Source of the DNA: MGBC114844 sp910585855
GTDB lineage: Bacteria; Bacillota; Clostridia; Lachnospirales; Lachnospiraceae
DNA: 64,000 nt
Assembly: GCA_965646165.1 (NCBI GenBank)
Contig: CBFFYP010000012.1
Span: 8,692-72,691, forward strand
Direction: 5' to 3'
Made by a program: the position numbers and the translations under genes. Numbering within the stretch: position 1 is the first letter of the stretch; every line of letters starts with the position of its first letter. The notes beneath the pieces are model-generated. The model was not told where the DNA came from. It ran no database searches and saw nothing but the letters and a program-made list of their open reading frames with translations. Below are positions 56,145 to 64,000 of this stretch, piece after piece.

Positions 56145-56377
56145 ATCGTTTTCTTCCCCTTTGTTTAATTTTTATCTGCAAATATTTCCTATATCAAAAA
56201 ACAGGCGCATCCTTTCTGTCAGATACGCCCATCTCCCAAACTTTTTATACTTAACTTGACCCACAAGCCTAATTTTTTATAAAACTTCCCATAACAAGGG
56301 GGAATTTTTCTTGGAAAGGACGCCAAAAAACAGAAGTATTATATAACCATATCCTTTTATTACGGTTGGTAATCTTA

Positions 56378-56468
56378 GCAGAAAGCGAAAGGAAGGTCTA
56401 TGAAGGGTCATCACGAGGAAATGCTAAGCGCAAGCGGGCTCGGAATAGACCTTCCTTTCGCTTTCTGC
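56378..56468 (+). repeat. Palindromic-arm element, class II copy E
   Basis: Perfect 24-bp arms (56378-56401 and 56445-56468) around a 43-base interior containing ACGAGGAAATGCTAAGCG and AAGCGGGCTCGG, matching the minus strand of 36858-36986. It is followed by GCGTCC-type sequence (GTCCCCCC). The wider gap 56145-56497 also has a GGACGCC plus AAAACAG block at about 56318-56332 and a small hairpin at 56200-56230, but no gene. Confidence 0.65.
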
Positions 56469-56497
56469 GTCCCCCCATAAAAACAAGTTAAGACTTT

Positions 56498-56923
56498 TTA
56501 TGCAGGGTATCCGCCCTCCACTGTAATCATACCCAATTTATCTTTTTTCTGCTTAATAATTAACGTAAAAGTCCCTGTCCCTTCTGCATCTCCAAAATCT
56601 TCTTTATAATCCACTACAAATGCATTTGGAAAATAATATTTACGCTCCATAATCCCTGCCGCAATATGCTCCACCGTCACTCTCCGATAACAATTCGCCT
56701 TTTCCGCCGGAACTGCCGACCATAACGCCAATTTCCTCGTACTATCAAACGGATCTCCATCCACCGCCGTTAAAATTCTTCCTGTAATCGTCAATGTACT
56801 TCCTACATCCTTTGTCCTAGCATTAGAATCCAAAGGAATATCCGTTGTAAACTTCACGCTTCTGACACATTCTTTTGCAATCTCAAAACTCTCCATACCC
56901 TCAACTGTTACTCTATATGACAT
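56498..56923 (-). CDS. Tube (Hcp-like) protein, second copy
   Basis: 141 residues: MSYRVTVEGMESFEIAKECV opens a compact beta-barrel-like domain with VKFTTDIPLDSNARTKDVGS, LTITGRIL, CYRRVTVEHIAAGIMERKYY and ending FTLIIKQKKDKLGMITVEGG. It is homologous to 56941-57372. The size, pairing with the sheath gene, and barrel-type strand pattern fit the inner tube of contractile tails and T6SS. Two non-identical tube proteins may form mixed rings or serve different cargo. Ribosome site AAAGGAGAGAAAG. Identification rests on context plus pattern. Confidence 0.75.
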   Translation of the reverse strand: MSYRVTVEGMESFEIAKECVRSVKFTTDIPLDSNARTKDVGSTLTITGRILTAVDGDPFDSTRKLALWSAVPAEKANCYRRVTVEHIAAGIMERKYYFPNAFVVDYKEDFGDAEGTGTFTLIIKQKKDKLGMITVEGGYPA

Positions 56924-56940
56924 TGCTTTCTCTCCTTTCC

Positions 56941-57372
56941 TTATTCTCCGCCAAATCCGCCTTCAATCCGAATCGCTGCATTTTCATCTTTTTTCTGCTT
57001 CATATGGATATAAAATGTTCCTACTCCTGTTTCGTCATCCTCTTCCTCTGAATATTCCATTACAAATGCATTTGGAAGTGTAAACTGTCTGACTACCTGA
57101 CTTGCCGAAACCACATTGATTTCTACATTTCGATAACAATCTGCCTTTTCGGAAGGTACTTGACTCCACTGTGCCAATCCCAATGTTGGATCACTTCCCT
57201 CCCCTCCTAATTTATACAGCATCTTTCCCCATACCTTTACAGTAAGGCTGTAGTCTGTTGCCCGTGCATTAGAATCCAATGCAGACTTAGAATCAAAATC
57301 CACTCTTGTAATACTTCTCTCATCAAAGTGAATCGCTTCTGCACCACCTGTAACTTCCATTCGAAAACCCAT
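56941..57372 (-). CDS. Tube (Hcp-like) protein, first copy
   Basis: 143 residues: MGFRMEVTGGAEAIHFDERS, then VDFDSKSALDSNARATDYSL, LTVKVWGKMLYKLGG, CYRNVEINVVSASQVVRQFT and FYIHMKQKKDENAAIRIEGG. The shared LDSNAR, WSQVPSEKADCYR and PNAFV motifs make it a paralogue of the next gene, 17 bp downstream. It lies 70 bp after the sheath gene. Ribosome site AAAGGAGGCAATAAC. Predicted to stack as hexameric rings inside the sheath. The structural role is inferred. Confidence 0.75.
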   Translation of the reverse strand: MGFRMEVTGGAEAIHFDERSITRVDFDSKSALDSNARATDYSLTVKVWGKMLYKLGGEGSDPTLGLAQWSQVPSEKADCYRNVEINVVSASQVVRQFTLPNAFVMEYSEEEDDETGVGTFYIHMKQKKDENAAIRIEGGFGGE

Positions 57373-57444
57373 GTTATTGCCTCCTTTGTTTTTTATTTAT
57401 TTATACCAAGGAAATCCTGCTTTTTTGCCAGACTAGCAAAACAG

Positions 57445-59625
57445 TTATTCCCTATTGGTAGCATTTAAACGATTGATTTCCACCTCAAGATTCTTTACAT
57501 TTCCATTAAAAGTAATATTTAAAATACAAAAACCAGCGGCTTCATCAATCTCATATTCGATGTCATCCCCTTTTCCAAGTATGGCATTAATTGCCTCTCT
57601 CTTTGACAGCCATTTGCTTTTCTGACTGCGTGGGTTATTGGAAAAAAACTGAACAATGGCATCTTCTTTAAAATCTCCTGTTGCATGTCTTAAAATACGC
57701 TCTACATAGGTTGTTACCTGTGTTTTATAGATTGGCTCAAACGTATAACCATCTGACAATAAATTTCTGCTCTTATAAACCATAATATTGGTAATATCAT
57801 TTCCTTTATAAACTGCATTTTCAGAAGAAAATACAAAACCAAAGTTCTTGCGGTTGATATCGGTTTTAATCGAATTGGTAAATCCGGTAATTTCTTTTGA
57901 CATTGCCGTACAGACAGCCAAAGAGTGTTCCTCTGCCTCAATATCAAAACGCACTCCCGGCAATTCCATATCTACATTCTTTTTAAAACAACTATTTAAA
58001 TATTCCGGGCACTGATAAGCCGATACAATACCTGCTGCCACATAAGCCGCTCCTACATAGATTCCTTCAATCCAAATCTTCATAATATCTTCTTTTTCCT
58101 TTGACAATTCCACATCTCCCTGCTCATTTAAAAGCATACGACTGTCTAAAATCACACCTGATTTTTCTTTTGGAATCACTGTAAAATTAGGAAGGCATGG
58201 AATTGCATATTCACTGTAGGCTTTTCCCATTAAAGGCGCACAGCGCTCTTCATATTTTTCGATTCCTTCTGTTGCCAAAGTATTAAAGGTTGTACTATCC
58301 CCTGTTTCATAACTAAAAAAACACTGTACCCCATAATCCTTCCACACATCCAATAAACGGGCAAGCGACTCTACGCTGTTTACATCTGTTTTTTTCGTTA
58401 CACGATTTCCCTGAAACCGCTCTCTTGTCAGTTTCATTTTACTGTATTGATCTAAAGATACCGATGGTACAATCGCATACCATACCGTATTGCTAAATTC
58501 ATTTTTCGCATTTACTGTATTCAAGTAAGTAATCAGCCGGGAAATATTGCTGGTTTTTGCCATCATCTCATTAGAAATATTGGTAATCAAAAGAGAAGGA
58601 CACATACCTTTTATCTTTTTTGGGTACTGTTCAAAATAACACCAAATACCCAATAACTTTTCAATCAATGGTCTTACTGTTTTAATAAACGCATCTTTTG
58701 AATCTTTATAAAATTCTAAATAAGAATTATAATTTGCCACTTCTCTTTCCCGATCAATCTGGCTTTCCATAGTAGAAGCAAGCGGACAAAATGTTCTTGC
58801 CACCAATGCTTCTACATATTCATTGTTTTCTTCATTTAATGTTTCATAGTCATTTTTCAGTGCTTCTATTAATCCGGTATTTGCATTGTCATCTACTACA
58901 GTAAGTGCTGCTTCCTCTGTCTTAGGGGCTTCTAAAATACGCAGTTCTCCTTCTTCTCCCATACTTAATACACCCAATGCAAGCGGCGTATTATCCTTTT
59001 TTTCTCCGTTATCTCCCAACAAAAGCCTTGTTTTAATATCTTCGATTGCCAGTGGCAGCATTGCCATTACATTATTATAATTTGCACTTGCTTCTTCAAA
59101 CATAAAATTCAGTTTATCTGCCAAATCCAGCTTTTGAGGTGAACCATCTTCTAATTTATCATATTGGGAATAGGTATACTGCAGTTCTCTTCGATTTTGC
59201 CGAATCTCCTCCATTACTTTTCTAGGAGAAATCATATCTGTTAATTTTTCAAATTTAAAATCTGAATTAATCATTCCTTCTGAACGCTTTGTATCAATCA
59301 TGGACATCAACATTCCCATAAAATCATTTTTTCGATTTAATGGAATCTCTGTCAGCATCCCCTCTGGAACATTTTCTGGTTTTTTCAGTGTATATGCTAC
59401 TTTCTGGCTGTTTACATCAAAATAGCTGTATACAACAGGTGTAAATTTTTCCAGCATTTCATCAAAGCTTCGAACCAGCAGATGACTATGAATTTCCTTT
59501 ATTCTATCATCTGAAAGGCTTTCCATTCCCCGCACATCTCCTACCAATGTTAAAAAATCCATTTTCTCAGGATTGATTTCTTCCATCAGCATTGTTCTGT
59601 TTGTCTGTTTGATTACATCTTTCAT
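57445..59625 (-). CDS. Contractile sheath-like protein (fused TssB/TssC type)
   Basis: 726 residues, cytoplasmic. The middle has the TssC-like flow LLITNISNEMMAKTSNISRL, TYLNTVNAKNEFSNTVWYAI, LLDVWKDYGVQCFFSYETGD and AIPCLPNFTVIPKEKSGVIL. The C-terminal 130 residues (TTYVERILRHATGDFKED, AIVQFFSNNPRSQKSKWLSK, REAINAILGKGD, VKNLEVEINRL) have the strand-helix pattern of a sheath handshake domain. One protein may do the job split between TssB and TssC elsewhere. The start overlaps the VWA stop (ATGA) and the two tube genes follow. No recognisable ClpV-binding helix was identified. Confidence 0.75.
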   Translation of the reverse strand: MKDVIKQTNRTMLMEEINPEKMDFLTLVGDVRGMESLSDDRIKEIHSHLLVRSFDEMLEKFTPVVYSYFDVNSQKVAYTLKKPENVPEGMLTEIPLNRKNDFMGMLMSMIDTKRSEGMINSDFKFEKLTDMISPRKVMEEIRQNRRELQYTYSQYDKLEDGSPQKLDLADKLNFMFEEASANYNNVMAMLPLAIEDIKTRLLLGDNGEKKDNTPLALGVLSMGEEGELRILEAPKTEEAALTVVDDNANTGLIEALKNDYETLNEENNEYVEALVARTFCPLASTMESQIDREREVANYNSYLEFYKDSKDAFIKTVRPLIEKLLGIWCYFEQYPKKIKGMCPSLLITNISNEMMAKTSNISRLITYLNTVNAKNEFSNTVWYAIVPSVSLDQYSKMKLTRERFQGNRVTKKTDVNSVESLARLLDVWKDYGVQCFFSYETGDSTTFNTLATEGIEKYEERCAPLMGKAYSEYAIPCLPNFTVIPKEKSGVILDSRMLLNEQGDVELSKEKEDIMKIWIEGIYVGAAYVAAGIVSAYQCPEYLNSCFKKNVDMELPGVRFDIEAEEHSLAVCTAMSKEITGFTNSIKTDINRKNFGFVFSSENAVYKGNDITNIMVYKSRNLLSDGYTFEPIYKTQVTTYVERILRHATGDFKEDAIVQFFSNNPRSQKSKWLSKREAINAILGKGDDIEYEIDEAAGFCILNITFNGNVKNLEVEINRLNATNRE

Positions 59626-61505
59626 TTGTAATCCTCCTCTTGTTCACTTGGTTTTAAATTTTTATAGTGTATTTCCATTTCTGTTACACCATCTTCAAAG
59701 GTAACTGTTAATTTTCCATTATAATAAATAGGATAACCAACTCCTTTTTTTACAATTTCCATACCCCTTAATATCGTACAGCCCTCCGACTGATCGATTA
59801 CAATTAAAGAGTGATTCGAACCCGGATAAAAAGAAATCCCTTCTGCGCCAATATCCCCTAATGAAATACTGCAAGTATTTAAAATCTGATATAACGTAAT
59901 CTCTTTACTTTGTTTTCCAAATAAACGATAGGTCTGAGGCGGAATATCCTGTTCCGATTGAGTCTTTACCACATATAAATTTAATTTTCCTGTATAGGTA
60001 TAGTCCTTCTTATCTTTTTTTTGTGCTAATTCCTTTAATCCTGCCTTCTCTCCCTGTTCCATAAAAATTACGGTATTTTTTTTATTTTTCATTCGAAAAA
60101 AAGCAATTACGATTCCCACTAAACATAATATCAGCAAAAATATTATTAATTGAAGCATCCAATAATCCGGTTCTGGCTCTATAACAGGATCTTCCGGCAA
60201 TGAAAAGAAAACCGGAGAAGCCTGTATCATCTTTAACTGCTCTGGAAATGTACTGGTATCTACTGTAATATCTGCTTTCTCTACTCCATCTATCTGCATA
60301 GAATACAAAACCTTTCCATCCGAGATCACTCCTGTTTCTAAAACCCCATTTATCGTAAATAATACCTCTCTGCCTTCATAATTTCCGCTGTCCCATAAAC
60401 AAACTCCATCTTTATCTGTCAAATAAAAACTAATATCCGCAAAATTTTGGAAATATGGTTCTTCTACTTTTTTGCCCTGTTGTTCCTGTGCATTTACTTC
60501 CACCTTTCTATAAACAACCTGTGTTTCTACTTTTGCGGTATATTCTGCTATAAAATATGCTTCTACTTTCGAAAGATCGGATACCTGAAAATATACTGCA
60601 ATATGTTCCTCTTCTGGTTCAATTAAATCAACTGCTGCAAAATGCTGTCCTGTTACGATCCGTCCGCTTTTTGCCTGATACTCTGCCTCTACCTGCGAAA
60701 ATTCATTATCAGACAGCAAAACAATTCTTACCTGCTCCGCTTTTGGCATAGAAAGCTCTAAATCAACAAAACCATGTTTTATTGAAGATTCTGTTTTATC
60801 GCTATATTCGATTTCTGCATACTCTGCAACTTCTACTGTATTTTTTGGAAAATTGATACGATCATATAAGATACGTTTTATAATCTCAGATAGACTTCCA
60901 GACTGCCCCTCCCAATAGATTGCCCCATCCGTTTGTTCTGCTCCGTCAAAAATATGTACTTCTGTATCACTCCACTGACTTCCCACTGCAATGATATATA
61001 TTTTTATTCCCTTTTCCTTTGCTTTTTGTATCATCTCCTGATACAATGCTCTGGCATTTTCTTTCTCCTGACTGTTTGGCATATCAATTTCTCCATCTGT
61101 CAGCATAATAATGGAACGATTGATATCCTCTTTTTCTGAAAACAGCTTCATTGCCTGATACAATCCCTCTCCTGCATTGGTATAACCGGAATAAGCGATT
61201 GTTTCAAGCTGTCTGTCCCATTGTTCTAACCCTTCTCCAAATGGAATGATTAACTGTATTCCTGTATGATAAGCAACAAAACCAATCTGATAATCCACAG
61301 GAACACTATATATCGCCTGTCTGACGGCATCAACTGCCTCTTTATTTTTATCTTGTATATCCATAGAACTGCTTGAATCAAAAAGAAATACAATCTCATT
61401 ATTCGTTAAATTAAATCGATTTTCTTCGGACGCAATACTAGGCGAGCTTTTTATTATTAATATGAAAAGAATAAAAATTATCCATCGTATTCTTTGTTTC
61501 ATCAC
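59622..61505 (-). CDS. Secreted VWA-domain protein with membrane anchor and cytoplasmic tail
   Basis: 627 residues. Signal peptide about 1-25 (WIIFILFILIIKSSPSIA). VWA domain about 36-220 with a complete MIDAS: VFLFDSSSSMD (Asp43, Ser45, Ser47), SGYTNAGEG and MLTDGEID. Beta-rich external region, one membrane span (LQLIIFLLILCLVGIVIAFF, near 450), then a cytoplasmic tail of about 150 residues with an FHA-like strand pattern (YRLFGKQSKEITLYQI ... FYPGSNHSLIVIDQ). It is the first structural gene after the regulator. It may anchor the machine or sense the cell surface and relay it to the sheath genes next door. Confidence 0.85.
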   Translation of the reverse strand: MMKQRIRWIIFILFILIIKSSPSIASEENRFNLTNNEIVFLFDSSSSMDIQDKNKEAVDAVRQAIYSVPVDYQIGFVAYHTGIQLIIPFGEGLEQWDRQLETIAYSGYTNAGEGLYQAMKLFSEKEDINRSIIMLTDGEIDMPNSQEKENARALYQEMIQKAKEKGIKIYIIAVGSQWSDTEVHIFDGAEQTDGAIYWEGQSGSLSEIIKRILYDRINFPKNTVEVAEYAEIEYSDKTESSIKHGFVDLELSMPKAEQVRIVLLSDNEFSQVEAEYQAKSGRIVTGQHFAAVDLIEPEEEHIAVYFQVSDLSKVEAYFIAEYTAKVETQVVYRKVEVNAQEQQGKKVEEPYFQNFADISFYLTDKDGVCLWDSGNYEGREVLFTINGVLETGVISDGKVLYSMQIDGVEKADITVDTSTFPEQLKMIQASPVFFSLPEDPVIEPEPDYWMLQLIIFLLILCLVGIVIAFFRMKNKKNTVIFMEQGEKAGLKELAQKKDKKDYTYTGKLNLYVVKTQSEQDIPPQTYRLFGKQSKEITLYQILNTCSISLGDIGAEGISFYPGSNHSLIVIDQSEGCTILRGMEIVKKGVGYPIYYNGKLTVTFEDGVTEMEIHYKNLKPSEQEEDYK

Positions 61506-61633
61506 TTTTCCCCTGTTCTCCCCTTACCATTATTTTATTATTTTACTACATCAAGCAGATAAGTGTTTTAGTATAACTATTATATATAAAATTTATCCAC
61601 TCGACGTAGTATATCACATTTTCTTTCCAAATA

Positions 61634-61685
61634 CTATGACATTTTTCTCCTTTTTTTGACATAAATTTTTCAAAAAATGTCATAG
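61634..61685. promoter_or_regulatory. 13-bp inverted repeat upstream of the secretion operon
   Basis: CTATGACATTTTT (61634-61646) and AAAAATGTCATAG (61673-61685) are perfectly complementary, with a 26-base spacer. They lie between the regulator stop and the VWA start. A possible TATAAT (minus strand, near 61582-61590) lies downstream. It could be a regulator operator or a large-loop terminator for the regulator mRNA. Confidence 0.45.
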
Positions 61686-61716
61686 ACATCAATATAAATT
61701 TGATATAAAATAAGTA

Positions 61717-63606
61717 TTAATCTTTGCAAATTTCTCTTCCAAAATCTTTTCTATACAATTTCTCTATTTTTTGCTGCATAATAAAATCATTTATAAAACC
61801 ACTTATCCAATATGCCTGCCGATAATATTTCATACAAAGTTCTTTTTTTTCCTCGGTCATTTGATTTTCTTCCATTTTCAACAAATTCCATCCCTTTGCA
61901 TAAATCAAATAAGGTATCATACTTCCTCTCTGAAATTCTAATTGCATTTTCAATACTTTTTCTATTTCATCCAATGCTTCCTTATAATTTCCCTGTCTTC
62001 CCAAATACTCTAAATAATTAACCATAACTAAGGAAATTACAAAACTATGATACTCTTCTTTCACTTTACTTTTTTTATAACTATCCAAAATAGTTTTTAA
62101 AATTTGAATTGCCGTTTCTCTTTCTCCTAATTCCTCATAACAAACAGCTATTTGACTCAATAAAATTGCTTCATGCCGTTTTGGAATATGATGCTTTAAA
62201 AAATCAAATTTCTTTACACAAAAATTAGGAAACGTACAATATAATGCTGTTTCTAACCGCTGCAGTTTTTCTCTTTCACTAATTCGTTTAAAAGAAAATT
62301 CCAAAATTGCTTTTATCCATATACAATATTGTTTATTTTCTGCCCTTTCCTTTGAAATTAATGGTTCTATCTCCAAAAATAACTGCTCTGCCAAAATAAA
62401 TTCATGTCGAAATAAATACTGTTCTATTTCTCTAATCTTCTGATAAATTTCATACTTTTCCACTGGTAAATGTACACCATGTTTGCAATGCGGCAGTCCC
62501 ATTTCTTCCGAAAGAAACCAATAATTTTTTTTGACCGGATTACTTCTTCCATTCTCATAACGGGATATCGTTTCCCACTCTATATCAATCATTTCTCCAA
62601 GTTTGATTTGAGAATGTCCTGCCCGAGTCCGATAATCTAAAATCATCTCTGGTAATAAATAAACTTCATTATACTCATAATTTTGTATTGAAATTTCTTT
62701 ATTTTTATAAGAAATATTGTATTCTTTTTTTAACTCCCGAATACACTCTAACTCTCTTGTTATATTTTTGTAATTAACCTCTTCTAATTCTGTAAATTTT
62801 CTCTGTCTTTTTCTAATCTTTTCCTTCATTCCAATCTGGTATCCTGCCAATAATTCTTCTATTAATATTGTTCTGCTGGTTTCTGACAGCAAACTTATCG
62901 CTTTCTGAACAGCAGACAACCACTTTTCATTGTCTGTCCATACATCATAAACTTGAAACAATAAAACAACTATTGCCGGATATACTTTTACCTTTTCCTC
63001 TATATCCCAATTACTTTTTTCTACATATAGCATTAAATTCTCTAATAAAACTTTTGCTTTTTTTCTTTCGTCATATCTCAAATATCGAGAAGCTAAAAGA
63101 CAGCATAAAAAAATTTCCTCCTTGCAAAAATAAAAATCAAAAATACTATCTATCGTAAAATTCGGAATCGTTATTTGAATAATAGAAATCAGAGTTTCCT
63201 CTACTTCTTCTATCTTATGATAAGAATGTTCCTCCATTAAAAATTTCATTTTACAATAAAACTGATGCTCACATCTTGCTTTTTTTGAAATTTTGTCCTT
63301 ATATAATTCTGTCATTTGATATAATTTTTCTGTTTCCTGCATAAGATATGCCTTCTCAATTCGATTATGCAAATCGTAAAGTTCATATTGCTTTTTCTCT
63401 AAAATAACAGAAAAGTTATCTGATGCACATCCTAATCGCTCAAAAAGTGCATTTAAAAGCATCCTTCCTGCTGCCTTTTCCCCTTTTTCTATTTTTCGAT
63501 ATTCTGAAATACTGCACAATCCCTTGGATAATTCTTTCTCAGAAATATTTTTCTGCACTCTCTGTTTAAAAATTAATCTTCCTGTTTCATCTTTTTGACT
63601 TTCCAT
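61717..63606 (-). CDS. Double XRE/TPR regulator
   Basis: 629 residues made of two complete HTH-TPR units. HTH 1 at about 10-62 (LIFKQRVQKNISEKELSKGL, SEYRKIEKGEK); HTH 2 at about 320-372 (MILDYRTRAGHSQIKLGEMI, WETISRYENGRSNP). Each is followed by TPR-like helices. The halves correspond to the separate genes 7710-8666 and 6824-7729. Directly upstream of the secretion operon, it is the obvious candidate regulator. A peptide ligand is plausible by family resemblance to RNPP proteins, but no peptide gene is visible beside it. Confidence 0.85.
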   Translation of the reverse strand: MESQKDETGRLIFKQRVQKNISEKELSKGLCSISEYRKIEKGEKAAGRMLLNALFERLGCASDNFSVILEKKQYELYDLHNRIEKAYLMQETEKLYQMTELYKDKISKKARCEHQFYCKMKFLMEEHSYHKIEEVEETLISIIQITIPNFTIDSIFDFYFCKEEIFLCCLLASRYLRYDERKKAKVLLENLMLYVEKSNWDIEEKVKVYPAIVVLLFQVYDVWTDNEKWLSAVQKAISLLSETSRTILIEELLAGYQIGMKEKIRKRQRKFTELEEVNYKNITRELECIRELKKEYNISYKNKEISIQNYEYNEVYLLPEMILDYRTRAGHSQIKLGEMIDIEWETISRYENGRSNPVKKNYWFLSEEMGLPHCKHGVHLPVEKYEIYQKIREIEQYLFRHEFILAEQLFLEIEPLISKERAENKQYCIWIKAILEFSFKRISEREKLQRLETALYCTFPNFCVKKFDFLKHHIPKRHEAILLSQIAVCYEELGERETAIQILKTILDSYKKSKVKEEYHSFVISLVMVNYLEYLGRQGNYKEALDEIEKVLKMQLEFQRGSMIPYLIYAKGWNLLKMEENQMTEEKKELCMKYYRQAYWISGFINDFIMQQKIEKLYRKDFGREICKD

Positions 63607-63883
63607 ACTGCTCTCCTTTCGTTTATTTCTAAATCCTTTTTTATTTTAAGTTTTTCTATAAAAAATTTTAATACAAATATTTTTATTTTACCATGATCTA
63701 TTCTGAAAATTTTATTTGCTATTTATATTTTGCCCGTTTGAAAGAACATGAAAAAACACGCCTAAGTGCCAACAAAAAATGATGATCTTTCAGACGTAGT
63801 GTAATAATAATGTAGTTAATAAAAACTATGAATCCATAATAAGTCTTTTGGAATTGGAGAATGGAGGGAGGACACAGGAGGAC
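63607..63883. other. Intergenic region upstream of regulator
   Basis: No gene is seen. Ribosome site GAAAGGAGAGCAG precedes 63606. An imperfect hairpin (CGTTTGAAAGA near 63733 with TCTTTCAGACG near 63788) encloses CGCCTAAGTGCC, similar to the inner loop of 36858-36986, so it may be a decayed class II element. Confidence 0.4.
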
Positions 63884-64000
63884 GCCAGATTCGAAAACGG
63901 TGGGCAACCTGCTGTTCTGGTTTCCAAAAAGCAAGAAGTTCTAAGACTTCTGCCTTTTCCTTTCTCCAACCAGACAGACCGGGGCGCAATTCGCCCTCAT
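63884..64000 (-). ncRNA. Structured palindromic-arm element, class I copy D, cut by window end
   Basis: On the minus strand the visible 3' portion reads AGGGCGAATTGCGCCCCGGT, GCAGAAGTCTTAGAACTTCT, a CAGAACAG block, and the outer arm ending CGAATCTGG, then GCGTCC. It is most like copy B (41262-41587). The 5' half lies beyond the window, so arm pairing cannot be confirmed. Confidence 0.6.

Noticed and set aside
63719..63934. 71-codon minus-strand frame upstream of the regulator
   Set aside because: It overlaps the truncated class I element and has no ribosome site or protein-like pattern.
1..64000. Prophage interpretation of the whole locus
   Set aside because: No integrase, terminase, portal, capsid, holin or tape-measure gene is visible, and membrane-anchored VWA, FHA and PP2C genes fit a cell-anchored system better.

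Overview
The window is AT-rich DNA from a low-GC Gram-positive bacterium, most likely a gut-type Clostridia/Lachnospiraceae genome. The reasons are codon use, AGGAGG-type ribosome sites, TTG starts, XRE/TPR regulators and no outer-membrane genes. Species cannot be named from sequence alone. Almost every gene lies on the minus strand, so transcription runs from high to low coordinates. The one clear plus-strand gene is a 54-codon secreted peptide at 6648-6812.

The main content is a contractile-injection (type VI secretion-like) locus. Reading in the direction of transcription: a double XRE/TPR regulator (61717-63606); a membrane-anchored VWA protein (59622-61505); a sheath-like protein of 726 aa (57445-59625); two tube/Hcp-like proteins (56498-57372); a DUF4280/PAAR-like tip fused to a lysozyme-like domain (54981-56144) with six tandem membrane-anchored paralogues behind it (48890-54960); two large secreted repeat proteins (44023-48831); a J-domain protein, two FHA proteins and two PP2C-type proteins (38844-43947); two unrecognised conserved proteins (37524-38834, 36130-36822); and an actin/Hsp70-fold ATPase with a SAP-like N-terminus (33520-36117). 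Three VgrG/gpD-like spike genes follow: one broken with a GH24 lysozyme tail (30805-33483), one simple spike (23537-24931) and one with a large C-terminal muramidase-like extension (18825-22082). No ClpV/TssH ATPase, protein kinase or TssJLM membrane complex is visible here.

The lower-coordinate part is an accessory arsenal. Each cargo-bearing spike is followed at once by genes for membrane-anchored proteins, which I infer to be immunity proteins. These include a duplicated C-B-A gene cassette (26228-30821), an FG-GAP-like family (11612-18812), a lipocalin-like protein (15247-15879) and a DUF4163-like protein (9987-11549). Decayed spikes are visible at 15892-16905 and 504-2044; the latter is a VgrG-Rhs relic with a toxin-like tail. 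Two pairs of pentapeptide-like beta-helix proteins sit at 2094-4805.

Two regulatory modules stand out. At 6648-8666 a small secreted peptide gene converges on two overlapping XRE/TPR regulator genes, an arrangement like peptide-pheromone (RNPP) circuits. The second of the two regulators matches the C-terminal half of the 629-aa regulator at the other end of the window, and the first resembles its N-terminal half. Separately, six hairpin elements with self-complementary but copy-specific arms lie in the intergenic gaps of the secretion locus (36858-37507, 40859-41587, 56378-56468, 63884-64000). Three full-length copies show compensatory base changes in several helices, which suggests a structured RNA or palindromic mobile element that I cannot name.
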